A program made the position numbers and the translations under genes. DNA of 64,000 bases. It comes from Lautropia mirabilis. Lineage in GTDB: Bacteria; Pseudomonadota; Gammaproteobacteria; Burkholderiales; Burkholderiaceae_E. Below are positions 7,973 through 18,250 of this stretch, in pieces. The DNA lies in NCBI RefSeq assembly GCF_900637555.1, contig NZ_LR134378.1:2676001-2740000 (forward strand). The letters run 5' to 3'. Each line of letters starts with the position of its first letter. The first letter of the stretch is position 1. The notes beneath the pieces were generated by a model. That model did no database searches. It saw only the letters and a program-made list of their open reading frames with translations, and was not told the origin of the DNA.

Positions 7973-9766
7973 ATGCACGTCGACAAACGCACAGCCCTGC
8001 ATCCTCTGACCCTGGCCATCACGCTGGCACTAGCCGCCTGCGGCGGCGGCCAGGATACCCCCCGTACCGATGCTGGCGGCCCGCAGACCAAGGCCGCCAC
8101 CGATCTGACCGTCACGACACAGGATTCCTCGGCGACGCCCCATGCCACTGCATCCGGACGCACCACCAAGGAAGCCGTCACGCCCGACACACCGCCCATC
8201 GCGAACAGAAAGATCCGTGGGGACGTGCTGATTCAGGCGTTGCTGTCGCAGACCAGCCATCAGGACGCCCAGGGGCGTGATCTGACCGCGTGGCTACCGC
8301 CCAATCACTACTACACCTCGGGCAGCGGCACGGAGCCCCCGAAATACGAGAGATTCTCGGGCCCTGTCATGCTGAGCCGAGAAGACATCGTGCCAGCCGA
8401 TGGCACCGAAGCAGGCTTGGGCTCTCCCTACACTTATCGGATCGATGATTCCGTGGGCCCCACGCGCAACCCGGCAGGCGCGCGTACAACCTCCGTGGAT
8501 GCACACACCATCCGCCTGGGGCTATCTGCCCCGGGGCTGCCCAATCGTGGGGCATCTGCTACCCAGGCCGTCCCCCTCAAGCTCGACATCGCGGCACAGG
8601 TGATTGTGACCCTGGCGGGAAAAGAGTACACATTGCGGAGCGCCAACGGCCAGACCATCCAGTCCGATCAGACCTACGACATCGGGGCCGAACACTACTG
8701 GAGCAACGGCACCTCGTACCCCTCGGCAAAACTCTACTCCGCTTCCGCGGGCAAGTCAGGGTTCCGCATCTGCATTGACGTGGATAGCGTCGCAACGGAA
8801 TACGGCATTCTTCATACCCGATGCAACGAGTGGGAAGTTCCAGAAGGGTGGAAACCCGGCCAGCCTCTGGTATACAAGGCGCTGACCTACGAAAACCGCT
8901 ACACCAGCTATCAGTGGGATACCGCCACCACATGGAACTGGAACAATCTCAATGAGCCCCGGTACGTTCCCACCGAAAGCCTGAAGACTGCCACCCAGGC
9001 CGTGAATCAGTACGGCATCAGCGGTGCCCAGCTGGCCGCCATGTTCGATTCCACCAACGATCGGAACCGCGACATGATGAAGCACATGCTGGCCGACTAC
9101 GCCGATGCAGTCCGCAGCAGCGATGCCCCGCAGCGCATTTCCCTCACGCACCAGAGCACGGGCGCAGCCTATGCCGATGGCGGAAAGGACAACTATACCC
9201 CGTTCGTCGATGGCTATTCGCCTGCCATCGGCAACTACCAGTACACCTTTGCCACCGGCAGCTATCAGGACCCGCAGAACCCCCGCGTCCCTCACGAGGA
9301 CTATCCGCAGGTGGGGCTGGCCATGCAGGTGAACCATGACCTGAGCAAAGGCTTCACGCTGCCCAACCAGCTGAGCCTGGACTTCCATGGCATTGACCGG
9401 AACAGCAAGCAGGCCTACGAGCTGTACAAGGAAACACCACTGCAGGGCACCAGCGCACGAACCTTCACCGACAATCAGTTGATCCCGTTCGGCAGCACCC
9501 TGCAGTCATGGGCAACCCCGAACGATGAGGCCAGCAAGAAGAAAGCCTCGGTCTGGCTGACGCTGGAGCAGTCCCAATGGCACGCCAACGATGTGGACCT
9601 GTGCTGGCACGTCAACGCGAAAGACGAGAAGGACAACACCGTGGCAGCTCACAAGTACTGCACCACCTGGCTTGCAAAAAATGACTGGGACCCGAACAAG
9701 TTCGGATCCGGTCGCGTCAGCGGCTATGGTGCCGAAGGCAGAGCCATGAGGTGGCGAACGAAATGA
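7973..9766 (+). CDS. Large predicted lipoprotein with internal C-C-W repeat, copy 2
   Basis: A 597-residue paralogue of the preceding gene. The N-termini are nearly the same (signal peptide to Cys23 in ALAACGGGQDTP), and blocks such as RGDVLIQALLSQT, the QAVNQYGISGAQLAAMFD segment and the DYPQ segment are shared. The first hairpin is kept, with a longer spacing of 17 between cysteines, followed by NEWEVPEGWKPGQPL. The C-terminal copy (C-W-H-V to Y-C-T-T-W, spacing 19) has lost most of the GWxxGQPL core. GGAGAGA before the ATG at 7973 fits a ribosome binding site. Function is unknown; divergence between the copies suggests different ligands rather than a recent exact duplication. Confidence 0.85.
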   Translation: MHVDKRTALHPLTLAITLALAACGGGQDTPRTDAGGPQTKAATDLTVTTQDSSATPHATASGRTTKEAVTPDTPPIANRKIRGDVLIQALLSQTSHQDAQGRDLTAWLPPNHYYTSGSGTEPPKYERFSGPVMLSREDIVPADGTEAGLGSPYTYRIDDSVGPTRNPAGARTTSVDAHTIRLGLSAPGLPNRGASATQAVPLKLDIAAQVIVTLAGKEYTLRSANGQTIQSDQTYDIGAEHYWSNGTSYPSAKLYSASAGKSGFRICIDVDSVATEYGILHTRCNEWEVPEGWKPGQPLVYKALTYENRYTSYQWDTATTWNWNNLNEPRYVPTESLKTATQAVNQYGISGAQLAAMFDSTNDRNRDMMKHMLADYADAVRSSDAPQRISLTHQSTGAAYADGGKDNYTPFVDGYSPAIGNYQYTFATGSYQDPQNPRVPHEDYPQVGLAMQVNHDLSKGFTLPNQLSLDFHGIDRNSKQAYELYKETPLQGTSARTFTDNQLIPFGSTLQSWATPNDEASKKKASVWLTLEQSQWHANDVDLCWHVNAKDEKDNTVAAHKYCTTWLAKNDWDPNKFGSGRVSGYGAEGRAMRWRTK

Positions 9767-9769
9767 CGC

Positions 9770-10423
9770 TCAGGGCGTCGCATGCTCCGGATGGGAGGGC
9801 CCGTATAGCAGCCCTCCCCGGTCGCCACGACTGAAGAGCAGCGCATCGGCGGCGCCGGCCATCTCGTAACCACTGTCGTTGATGGCATCAAGAATCTGGT
9901 CGACCGCCGCTGAAACCATTGCCGTCAGGGTATCGTCGTTGGCATGGCCGGACTCCAAATGGCTGCTGGCGCGCCCTTCCCAGAGCGTCCTGCCATTCTT
10001 CAGGTCCACCAGCTTGCCTTTCACCGTCACCGTGGTCACACTTTTGACCACCTGGTAGCTGGCGCCGTATTCTTCCACGTGCAGATACATCACTGCATCA
10101 GCACCGAAGATCTCGCGCAGCTTGCGGATGGGCGCCTGCTGGATATCGTGTCCGTTGGTAAGCCCGTTCTGGCGGAACATCTCGTCCACCAGCGCCACCG
10201 GAAAGACATAATAGCCACGCTCGGCCAGCGGCACCGTGGCCTGCGCCAGCACACTGCTCTCGGCACGAATGTCCGTTGAATCACTGGTGGGCATCACCAC
10301 CAGGATTGAACGCGGATCACTCTGCTTCAGTGCCGAATAATCGTAGCCTTTCGGACGATGGTTCGCACAGCCCGCCAGCACCAGGGCCGACAGGGCCACG
10401 GCCAGCACCGATGACTTCATCAT
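9770..10423 (-). CDS. DUF799 lipoprotein (GNA1162 family)
   Basis: A 217-residue predicted lipoprotein. The signal peptide ends in the lipobox LVLAGC (Cys19). The body matches the DUF799 family, which includes the Neisseria antigen GNA1162, with ILVVMPTSDSTDIRA, the EMFRQNGL segment and ADAVMYLHVEEYG. These proteins have a fold related to TolB N-terminal and CsgG-like domains. It is the last gene of a three-gene cassette and its start overlaps the stop of the DUF4810 gene by 4 bp. The cassette is thought to form an envelope complex; its function is not established. Confidence 0.87.
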   Translation of the reverse strand: MMKSSVLAVALSALVLAGCANHRPKGYDYSALKQSDPRSILVVMPTSDSTDIRAESSVLAQATVPLAERGYYVFPVALVDEMFRQNGLTNGHDIQQAPIRKLREIFGADAVMYLHVEEYGASYQVVKSVTTVTVKGKLVDLKNGRTLWEGRASSHLESGHANDDTLTAMVSAAVDQILDAINDSGYEMAGAADALLFSRGDRGGLLYGPSHPEHATP

Positions 10424-10839
10424 CTTGCGTGCCCTCCTGCAGCGTTGTCCTTCCCGGATGTCATGTCATGACCATCCTGCGGCTTGCTGGCTGCCATCCG
10501 CCGACCCTGCAGCCGCGTCATGAAGGTGGCGGATTCCGGATACAGCGCCTGCTCCTCGGCGAACTCGGCCTTTGCCTCATCATCCCGCCCCTGGCGGGAC
10601 AGCACCAGGCCCAGCTGGCCATGAACCCCCGGCCCCACCTTCTTCTGTCGGGTCGCTGCATCGCTGATGATCTTTCGCAGTGCCTGCTCCTGCCCAGCCC
10701 AGTCATCGGTGCCGTCATACCAGGCGTGAATCGTGTCCGGATAGTTGCCCCAGTGATACAGCGTCTGCGGCCAGCTGGCACACGCTGCCAGCCATAACGG
10801 CAGCACCACCAGCGTCAGCCGGCCAATGCCCTGATCCAT
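10420..10839 (-). CDS. DUF4810 lipoprotein
   Basis: A 139-residue predicted lipoprotein with the lipobox LWLAACA (Cys20) and the DUF4810 signature LYHWGNYPDTIHAWYDG. The rest is helical and resembles a tetratricopeptide segment (HGQLGLVLSRQGRDDEAKAEF). It lies between the CsgG-like gene (10 bp gap) and the DUF799 gene (4 bp overlap), so the three are surely one operon. Confidence 0.87.
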   Translation of the reverse strand: MDQGIGRLTLVVLPLWLAACASWPQTLYHWGNYPDTIHAWYDGTDDWAGQEQALRKIISDAATRQKKVGPGVHGQLGLVLSRQGRDDEAKAEFAEEQALYPESATFMTRLQGRRMAASKPQDGHDMTSGKDNAAGGHAR

Positions 10840-10849
10840 GCCCTGCCCC

Positions 10850-11521
10850 TCAGTTGGCCAGCGTCCAGTGCCCGGACTCGATGGCCGACACCAGATTGTT
10901 CACGGCCTCACGAATGGCCAGATCCAGCACCTTGCCGTTGAGCGTGGCGTCATAGCCCGCCGTGCCGCCAAAGCCCAGCACCTCGCGATTGGACAGCTCG
11001 TATTCACCCGCCCCCTGCGTGGAATACACCACCTCGGACGAATTCACATCCACCACATTCAGCGTCACCTTGGCATAGGCCACCTGCTTCTTGCCACGAC
11101 CCAGAATGCCGAAGAGCTGATGATCACCCACATTCTTGCGGCCGAACTCGGTCACATCACCCGAAATCAGATACGTGGCGCCCTTCAGGTTCTGCGCCCG
11201 GCCGGAGATCTTCGCTTCCTGCGCCGCCTCGCTCATGTTGGTGCGATCCAGCACATTGAACCGCCCCGTCTGCTGCAGGTGTGCCACCAGGATGGTACGC
11301 GACAGATTCCCCAGCCGGTCCTCGCCGTCCTGAAAGATCCCATTCTGGAAGCTGGACTTGTTGTCGAACTTGCCGACCGAGATGGGAGCCTTCTGACCCT
11401 GGTACGCCGTACCGTGGCTGGTCACCTTCGGGCTTTCCACCACGTGGGAACTTTCGGTGACACAGCCGGCCATGGCCAGCACCGCCGCGCAGAGAATGGC
11501 GGGAAGGATAGCTTTCTTCAT
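10850..11521 (-). CDS. CsgG/HfaB family lipoprotein
   Basis: A 223-residue predicted lipoprotein starting MKKAILPAILCAAVL, with the lipobox AMAGC (Cys20). It resembles the CsgG/HfaB family: FDNKSSFQNGIF, LSRTILVAHLQQTGRFNVLDR and TYLISGDVTEFG are characteristic. Curli CsgG is a nonameric outer-membrane secretion pore, but here there are no curli genes, and the CsgG-DUF4810-DUF799 set is a separate conserved module. I chose the ATG at 11521 because the signal peptide begins there. It is the first gene of the operon. Confidence 0.87.
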   Translation of the reverse strand: MKKAILPAILCAAVLAMAGCVTESSHVVESPKVTSHGTAYQGQKAPISVGKFDNKSSFQNGIFQDGEDRLGNLSRTILVAHLQQTGRFNVLDRTNMSEAAQEAKISGRAQNLKGATYLISGDVTEFGRKNVGDHQLFGILGRGKKQVAYAKVTLNVVDVNSSEVVYSTQGAGEYELSNREVLGFGGTAGYDATLNGKVLDLAIREAVNNLVSAIESGHWTLAN

Positions 11522-11658
11522 GGATGCAGGAAAGGAAAGAAGCGATGACGTCATGCCAGCCGGAGCTGACTTTTCCTGCATTTTCGCGCCAGATGGGGAG
11601 CGAAGCGGGCAAAAGCCCACTCCCCTGGATGGAATGGATGCAACGGTTGATCGGCACG

Positions 11659-11678
11659 CTTAGCCAGACTAGACTAAG
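11659..11678 (+). promoter_or_regulatory. Possible operator of the Phd/PIN toxin-antitoxin operon
   Basis: Arms CTTAG (11659-11663) and CTAAG (11674-11678) frame a 20-bp imperfect palindrome 29 bp before the antitoxin start. Phd/YefM antitoxins repress their own promoters through such sites, but this one is weak. Confidence 0.3.
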
Positions 11679-11706
11679 ACCATTAACGATACCCGGAATC
11701 CCTCCC

Positions 11707-11955
11707 ATGACCATGGTCAACATGCTGGAAGCCAAGTCCTCTCTGTCTCGCCTGGTACAGGCCGTCGAGAGCGGACACGAACCCGAAATCGTCATATCCC
11801 GCAACGGCCGCCCTGCAGCCAAGCTTGTTCCCATCACCCATGGCAGCAGCGAGAAGCGCATTGGCGTTGCCAAAGGGCTCTTCAGGATCCCTGACAACAT
11901 CGATGCCCAGAACGCCGAGATCGAAGCCCTCTTCCAGGGGGACAGAGAATCTTGA
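11707..11955 (+). CDS. Phd/YefM family antitoxin
   Basis: An 82-residue antitoxin. Residues 1-50 (MVNMLEAKSSLSRLVQAVES, then VISRNGRPAAKLVPI) match the Phd/YefM DNA-binding fold; the C-terminal part (GLFRIPDNIDAQNAEIEALF) is the usual toxin-neutralising tail found with PIN partners. I chose the ATG at 11707 from family length. Its TGA stop overlaps the TTG start of the toxin. It probably represses its own operon. Confidence 0.9.
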   Translation: MTMVNMLEAKSSLSRLVQAVESGHEPEIVISRNGRPAAKLVPITHGSSEKRIGVAKGLFRIPDNIDAQNAEIEALFQGDRES

Positions 11956-12338
11956 ATATTCTGCTGGACACTCACATCGCGCTTTGGGCCATTGACGACA
12001 GCCCGAGGCTCCCTGCACAGGCCCGAGAGCTGATCGCGAACCCAAAGCATGCGATATGGACAAGTGTCGCCAGCCTGTGGGAAATCGCCATCAAGCACAG
12101 TAGAAACAGTGACGACATGCCCATCGGTTCAGCCGACGCGCTGAAGTATTTCCAGCTATCGGGCTACAGGATTCTTCCCATCCAGGCGGAGCATAGCCTG
12201 ATGGTGGAGACGCTGCCCCACCACCACAAGGATCCGTTCGATCGCATTCTGATCGCACAGGCATTGGCTGAACCCATGCGTCTCCTCACGCATGATGCGC
12301 TGGTGGCAAAATACAGCGACAGTTTCATACGGGTATGA
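11952..12338 (+). CDS. PIN-domain toxin (VapC-like ribonuclease)
   Basis: A 128-residue PIN-domain RNase expected to cleave RNA when not held by the antitoxin. The acidic catalytic set is visible: Asp6 in LLDTHIALW, Glu44 in SLWEIAIK, Asp94/Asp97 in KDPFDRILIAQA and Asp115 in LLTHDA. The start codon is TTG at 11952, overlapping the antitoxin stop as TTGA, a coupling that keeps toxin output below antitoxin output. Family, length and gene order match Phd-PIN modules. Confidence 0.9.
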   Translation: MNILLDTHIALWAIDDSPRLPAQARELIANPKHAIWTSVASLWEIAIKHSRNSDDMPIGSADALKYFQLSGYRILPIQAEHSLMVETLPHHHKDPFDRILIAQALAEPMRLLTHDALVAKYSDSFIRV

Positions 12339-12469
12339 CGATCGACGTCAGGACATGGCTCATGGCAGACTGACCTGAACAGAATGTCCCGACAGACCCA
12401 TATGACCAGGCACTGATCGGTCCCAGCCGGTGCGCCGGCCGGGAGTCTCCCCATCACCCCCCGTGGCAA

Positions 12470-13756
12470 TCACGCCACCGCAGCCAGGCTCTTCTCGGCC
12501 AGTGCCACGGTCTGATCGATGTCCTCGTCGGTATGGGCCGACGACAGGAAGAAGGCCTCCACCGGCGAAGGCGGCAGGTAGACACCGCCTTCCAGCATCA
12601 GGTGATAGAAGCGCTTGTACTGCTCCAGGTTCTGGTCGGTGGCTTCCTCGAAGTACACGGGCGGCGTGGCACGGAAGTACATGCCGCCCAGACCGCCCAG
12701 GGCACGGGCGCAGAACGCCACGCCGGTCTTCTTCGCCGCCGCATTCAGACCATCCACCAGGCGCGTCATCCGGCGGTTCAGTTCGTCGTGGAAGCCGGGA
12801 CGGGAGATCAGGTCGATGGTGGCAATGCCGGCTGCCATGGCGATGGGGTTGCCCGACAGCGTGCCGGCCTGGTAGACATTACCCAGCGGCGCGAAGCGCT
12901 CCATGATGCGGGCCGGGCCGGCCACGGCACCCACGGGCATGCCGCCGCCGATGACCTTGCCGAAGGTGGACAGGTCCGGCGTGATGCCGCACCAGCCCTG
13001 CGCACCCGTCAGCGTCACCCGAAAGCCCGACATCACCTCATCGAAGATCAGCACGGCGCCGTACTGGGTGCACAGCTCGCGCAGCCCTTCCAGGAAGCCG
13101 GGCTGCGGCACCATCAGGTTCATGTTGCCGGGGATGGGCTCGACGATCAGGCAGGCCACGTCATCCGGGTACTGCTCGAACAGGCGGCGAACGCTGTCCA
13201 GATCGTTGTAGCGGGCGATGAGCGTGTGCTTGACCACGTCCTCGGGCACGCCGGCCGAGCTGGGGTTGCCGAAGGCCAGCGCACCGCTGCCCGCCTTCAC
13301 CAGCAGGCTGTCGGCCGTACCGTGGTAGCAGCCCTCGAACTTGATGATGCGGTTGCGGCCCGTGTAGCCCCGCGCCAGCCGCAGCGCCGACATCGTGGAT
13401 TCCGTGCCGGAACTGGTAAAGCGCACCCGCTCGACGTGCGGGAACATGTCGCAGATTCTCTGCGCCAGCTCGGTCTCGCGCACATTGGGCGCACCGAACG
13501 ACAGACCATCGGCCACGGCCGCCTGCACGGCCTTCAGCACCTCGGGGTGCGAGTGGCCAACAATGGCCGGCCCCCACGAGCCCACGTAATCGATGTAGGC
13601 CTTGCCCTCCACGTCCCACATGCGGGCGCCCTCGGCCCGCTGGATGAAGCGCGGCGTGCCGCCCACGGCCCGAAAGGCCCGCACGGCCGAGTTGACGCCC
13701 CCCACCAGCACCTGGCTGGCACGGTCGAATTCCTGTTGGTTGGTTGCTTGGCTCAT
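12470..13756 (-). CDS. hemL: Glutamate-1-semialdehyde 2,1-aminomutase
   Basis: HemL converts glutamate-1-semialdehyde to 5-aminolevulinate for tetrapyrrole synthesis, using PLP or PMP. The 428-residue protein has the full class-III aminotransferase fold, with VNSAVRAFRAVGG at the start, FTSSGTESTMSALRLAR for cofactor contacts, LIFDEVMSGFR and the PLP lysine in STFGKVIGGGMPVGA. The ATG at 13756 (MSQATNQQEFDRA) fits family length. It is flanked by two unrelated toxin-antitoxin modules, Phd/PIN on the 3' side and HicAB on the 5' side. Confidence 0.96.
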   Translation of the reverse strand: MSQATNQQEFDRASQVLVGGVNSAVRAFRAVGGTPRFIQRAEGARMWDVEGKAYIDYVGSWGPAIVGHSHPEVLKAVQAAVADGLSFGAPNVRETELAQRICDMFPHVERVRFTSSGTESTMSALRLARGYTGRNRIIKFEGCYHGTADSLLVKAGSGALAFGNPSSAGVPEDVVKHTLIARYNDLDSVRRLFEQYPDDVACLIVEPIPGNMNLMVPQPGFLEGLRELCTQYGAVLIFDEVMSGFRVTLTGAQGWCGITPDLSTFGKVIGGGMPVGAVAGPARIMERFAPLGNVYQAGTLSGNPIAMAAGIATIDLISRPGFHDELNRRMTRLVDGLNAAAKKTGVAFCARALGGLGGMYFRATPPVYFEEATDQNLEQYKRFYHLMLEGGVYLPPSPVEAFFLSSAHTDEDIDQTVALAEKSLAAVA

Positions 13757-14018
13757 GGCAATTCCTGACAGCCGGCCCCACGTCCGGCGATGGCAATTTC
13801 TGAGAGGACCCCAAGCATGGCCGCCTGAAGCCGAGAATGCCCTGATTGTGCGACCAACGGGCGTGCTGCGCAAAACGCGTGCCGTATTCAGCAGCCACAC
13901 TGCCTGCGGGCAGGAAGGTCAGCCCCATGATCCACCCGAAAGTCCGGACACCTCCGGTCGGAGGCGCGATCACGGAACCCCCGCCTATCCGGCATCCGGT
14001 TGCCCGCTGCATGACCAC

Positions 14019-14036
14019 GTGTGTATCATTACACAC
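14019..14036 (+). promoter_or_regulatory. HicAB operator palindrome
   Basis: GTGTGTA (14019-14025), a TCAT spacer and TACACAC (14030-14036) form a perfect 7-bp inverted repeat ending 18 bp before the hicA start. HicB-type antitoxins with ribbon-helix-helix domains bind such palindromes to repress their operon. The assignment rests on position and symmetry. Confidence 0.65.
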
Positions 14037-14054
14037 ACCAATAACACCACCACC

Positions 14055-14237
14055 ATGGGCAGCAAGGAACTCATCAAACTGATCGAAGCCCACGGCTGGC
14101 ATCTGGTTGCTACCCGTGGCAGCCATCGACAGTACAAGCACCCCACCCTTCCCGGGCGCGTGACCATTCCTCACCCCAACAAGGATCTTCCGCGCGGAAC
14201 GGTTCAGAGCATTCTCAAGCAGGCAGGTCTCAAGTAA
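14055..14237 (+). CDS. hicA: HicA mRNA interferase toxin
   Basis: A 60-residue HicA toxin of the double-stranded RNA-binding-like fold that cleaves mRNA. The family core is complete: SKELIKLIEAHGWHLVATRG, the catalytic histidine His24 in GSHRQYKHP, and the C-terminal VTIPHPNKDLPRGTVQSILKQ. The ATG at 14055 gives the usual length; the longer open frame upstream is not similar to the family. hicB follows 20 bp downstream. Confidence 0.93.
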   Translation: MGSKELIKLIEAHGWHLVATRGSHRQYKHPTLPGRVTIPHPNKDLPRGTVQSILKQAGLK

Positions 14238-14257
14238 CCATCACGGAACCGGACACC

Positions 14258-14677
14258 ATGCTCATTCCTGTAGCCATTCACAAGGACACGGACTCACTTT
14301 ACGGGGTGACCGTACCGGACATTCCGGGCTGCTTCTCGGCCGGCGAGACCATCGAGGAAGCGCTGTCCAACACGCGAGAAGCCATCGTCTTCCATCTGGA
14401 AGGGATGCTGGAAGACGGCGAGGCCGTCACGGTTTCCACGCGCCAGATCGAGGAACTGGCACAGGAAGCGGACTATGCCGGTGCCACCTGGGCGCTGATC
14501 GATGTCGATCTGCAACGGCTGTCGCTGAAGCAGACGCGGTTCAATGTGAGCTGGCCCGAGTACCTGCTGGCCCGCATTGATGCCTATGCAGAGGCTCACC
14601 ACGAGACCCGCTCCGGCCTGCTGGCCAAGGCAGCCGAGCGATACCTGTCCGAGCAGCGGGCTCATGAAACGAATTGA
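14258..14677 (+). CDS. hicB: HicB antitoxin
   Basis: A 139-residue antitoxin. The N-terminal partial RNase-H fold is typical (YGVTVPDIPGCFSAGET, EALSNTREAI). A C-terminal ribbon-helix-helix segment (about 97-137, with RFNVSWPEYLLARIDAYAE) should bind the operator upstream of hicA. The gene order toxin then antitoxin is normal for HicAB. A strong inverted repeat overlaps its stop. Confidence 0.92.
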   Translation: MLIPVAIHKDTDSLYGVTVPDIPGCFSAGETIEEALSNTREAIVFHLEGMLEDGEAVTVSTRQIEELAQEADYAGATWALIDVDLQRLSLKQTRFNVSWPEYLLARIDAYAEAHHETRSGLLAKAAERYLSEQRAHETN

Positions 14678-14710
14678 CCTCAATCAGACGCCTGGTCCGA
14701 TTGAGGTCAA
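14674..14710 (+). terminator. 12-bp perfect hairpin between hicB and dnaJ
   Basis: TTGACCTCAATC (14674-14685) pairs with GATTGAGGTCAA (14699-14710) across a 13-nt loop. It includes the hicB stop and lies between the convergent hicB and dnaJ genes, so it can serve both transcripts. No long T-run is present. Confidence 0.6.
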
Positions 14711-14744
14711 CTCGATATCCTTCAGAAACTTCCCATGACCTGCG

Positions 14745-15875
14745 TTACTGGAAGAACTCCTTCAACCGGTCCTTCCAGCTGCGGGTCTGCGGGCTGTGCT
14801 TGGCGTCCGACAGGCTCTGGTCCAGCTCGCGCAGCATCTGCTTCTGCTTGTCGGTCAGGCGCACGGGCACTTCCACCGTGATGTGGGCGTAGAGGTCGCC
14901 CGGCATCTGGGCACGGATGCCCTTGATGCCCTTGCCCCGCAGGCGGAAGACCTTGCCGGGCTGCACGCCTTCCGGTAGTTCGATCTCGGCGCTGCCACCC
15001 AGGGTGGGTACCTGGATGGTGCCGCCCAGTGCGGCGGTAACCATGCTGATGGGCACTTCACAGTGCAGGTCGTCGCCGTCACGCTTGAAGACCGAATGCT
15101 CCTTGATGCGGATCTCGACGTACAGGTCGCCGGCCGGGCCGCCGTTGGTACCCGGCTCGCCGTTGCCGGCCGAGCGGATGCGCATGCCGTCGTCAATGCC
15201 GGCGGGCACCTTGACCTGCAGCGTCTTGGTCTTCTTGATGCGGCCCGCGCCGTCACAGGCCTCGCACGGATCCTTCACGACCTTACCGCTGCCGTGGCAG
15301 GTGGGACAGGTCTGCTGCACCGAGAAGAAGCCCTGCTGCATGCGCACCTGGCCCTGGCCGTGACAGGTGCCACAGGTCTGGGGCTTGGTACCGGCCTTGG
15401 CGCCGGTCCCCTTGCAGGTGGTGCAGTTTTCCCACGAGGGAATGCGGATCTCGGTCTCGTAGCCGTTGGCGGCCTGCTCCAGCGTGATCTCCATGGCGTA
15501 GCGCAGGTCGGCACCACGGAAGACCTGATTGGCCCCGCCGCGACTGCCGCCGCCACCGAAGATGTCGCCGAAGATGTCGCCGAAGGCCTCGGCAAAGCCA
15601 CCGAAGCCCCCCGCGCCGGCACCGGGGCCACCGCCCATGCCACCCATGCCGTCAACGCCGGCGTGGCCGTAGCGGTCGTAGGCGTCGCGCTTACTGCGGT
15701 CGCCCAGCACGTCGTAGGCCTCGCCCACTTCCTTGAACTTGTCTTCGGCCTGCTTGTCACCCGGGTTGCGGTCCGGGTGATATTTCATGGCCATCTTGCG
15801 ATAGGCCTTCTTGATTTCTTCGTCGGTGGCGTTCTTGCCCACCCCCAGCACAGAGTAATAGTCGCGTTTGGCCAT
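14745..15875 (-). CDS. dnaJ: Chaperone DnaJ
   Basis: A type-I DnaJ of 376 residues that delivers clients to DnaK and stimulates its ATPase. The J domain (1-70) has HPD at 33-35. A Gly/Phe-rich linker (about 76-115) follows, then a zinc-binding region with four CxxCxGxG-type repeats ([32 protein letters not shown]), then the two C-terminal substrate-binding domains. It lies downstream of dnaK in the same direction with a 190-bp gap containing a hairpin, the usual dnaK-dnaJ arrangement. Confidence 0.97.
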   Translation of the reverse strand: MAKRDYYSVLGVGKNATDEEIKKAYRKMAMKYHPDRNPGDKQAEDKFKEVGEAYDVLGDRSKRDAYDRYGHAGVDGMGGMGGGPGAGAGGFGGFAEAFGDIFGDIFGGGGSRGGANQVFRGADLRYAMEITLEQAANGYETEIRIPSWENCTTCKGTGAKAGTKPQTCGTCHGQGQVRMQQGFFSVQQTCPTCHGSGKVVKDPCEACDGAGRIKKTKTLQVKVPAGIDDGMRIRSAGNGEPGTNGGPAGDLYVEIRIKEHSVFKRDGDDLHCEVPISMVTAALGGTIQVPTLGGSAEIELPEGVQPGKVFRLRGKGIKGIRAQMPGDLYAHITVEVPVRLTDKQKQMLRELDQSLSDAKHSPQTRSWKDRLKEFFQ

Positions 15876-15938
15876 GGCTGACAGGCGTTGGCGAAAGGCC
15901 CCTCAGGCACCTTTCGGAAATGTCGGGATTCAAAGCAA

Positions 15939-15960
15939 GATACCCGGCGGACCGGGTATC
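15939..15960 (-). terminator. Hairpin between dnaK and dnaJ
   Basis: GATACCCGG, a 4-nt loop and CCGGGTATC form a 9-bp perfect stem in the dnaK-dnaJ gap. No T-run follows. It may cause partial termination or protect the upstream mRNA from decay, which would explain unequal DnaK and DnaJ levels. Confidence 0.5.
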
Positions 15961-16065
15961 GGGATAGGGGCCATGCGGGCAGGCGCTTCGTGAAGCCGCC
16001 CTGCCCGTCATGGCCAGCCGGGGCTGCCGGCGTGTCCGGCGGCAGGCCACCGGACTGTACCGCGA

Positions 16066-18021
<1,956 letters not shown>

Positions 18022-18128
18022 GTTTGTTCTTCCTCAGGTATTCGGGGGAGCCGGTGGCAGGTGTGCGGCCGGGCCGCACGGCGTCTGCAGACTGGCTCCC
18101 GCAGTGGTTTGTTTCAGCGATGATCCGC

Positions 18129-18155
18129 AATTGGGGGTGGTACGGAGGCTTTCAA
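18129..18155 (-). promoter_or_regulatory. Sigma-32-type heat-shock promoter of dnaK
   Basis: Reading the minus strand, CCCTTGAAA (-35; TTGAAA at plus positions 18150-18155) is followed after about 13 nt by CCCCAATT (-10; plus 18129-18136). This matches the sigma-32 consensus cTTGAAA-N11-14-CCCCATnT, and it sits about 110 bp before the dnaK start. No CIRCE repeat for HrcA was seen here. Confidence 0.7.
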
Positions 18156-18250
18156 GGGGTCAAGTGAAAAATTTCATGAACTGACCTTTCCCGGCAGAAG
18201 ACAGCCGGGCGGACGGCGCCCACCCTGCCCCTTGCGCCCCGTCAGCGGGC

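Noticed and set aside
13602-14237. Long version of the HicA frame from 13602
   Set aside because: It overlaps hemL antisense and runs through the operator; only the last 60 codons from 14055 match HicA.
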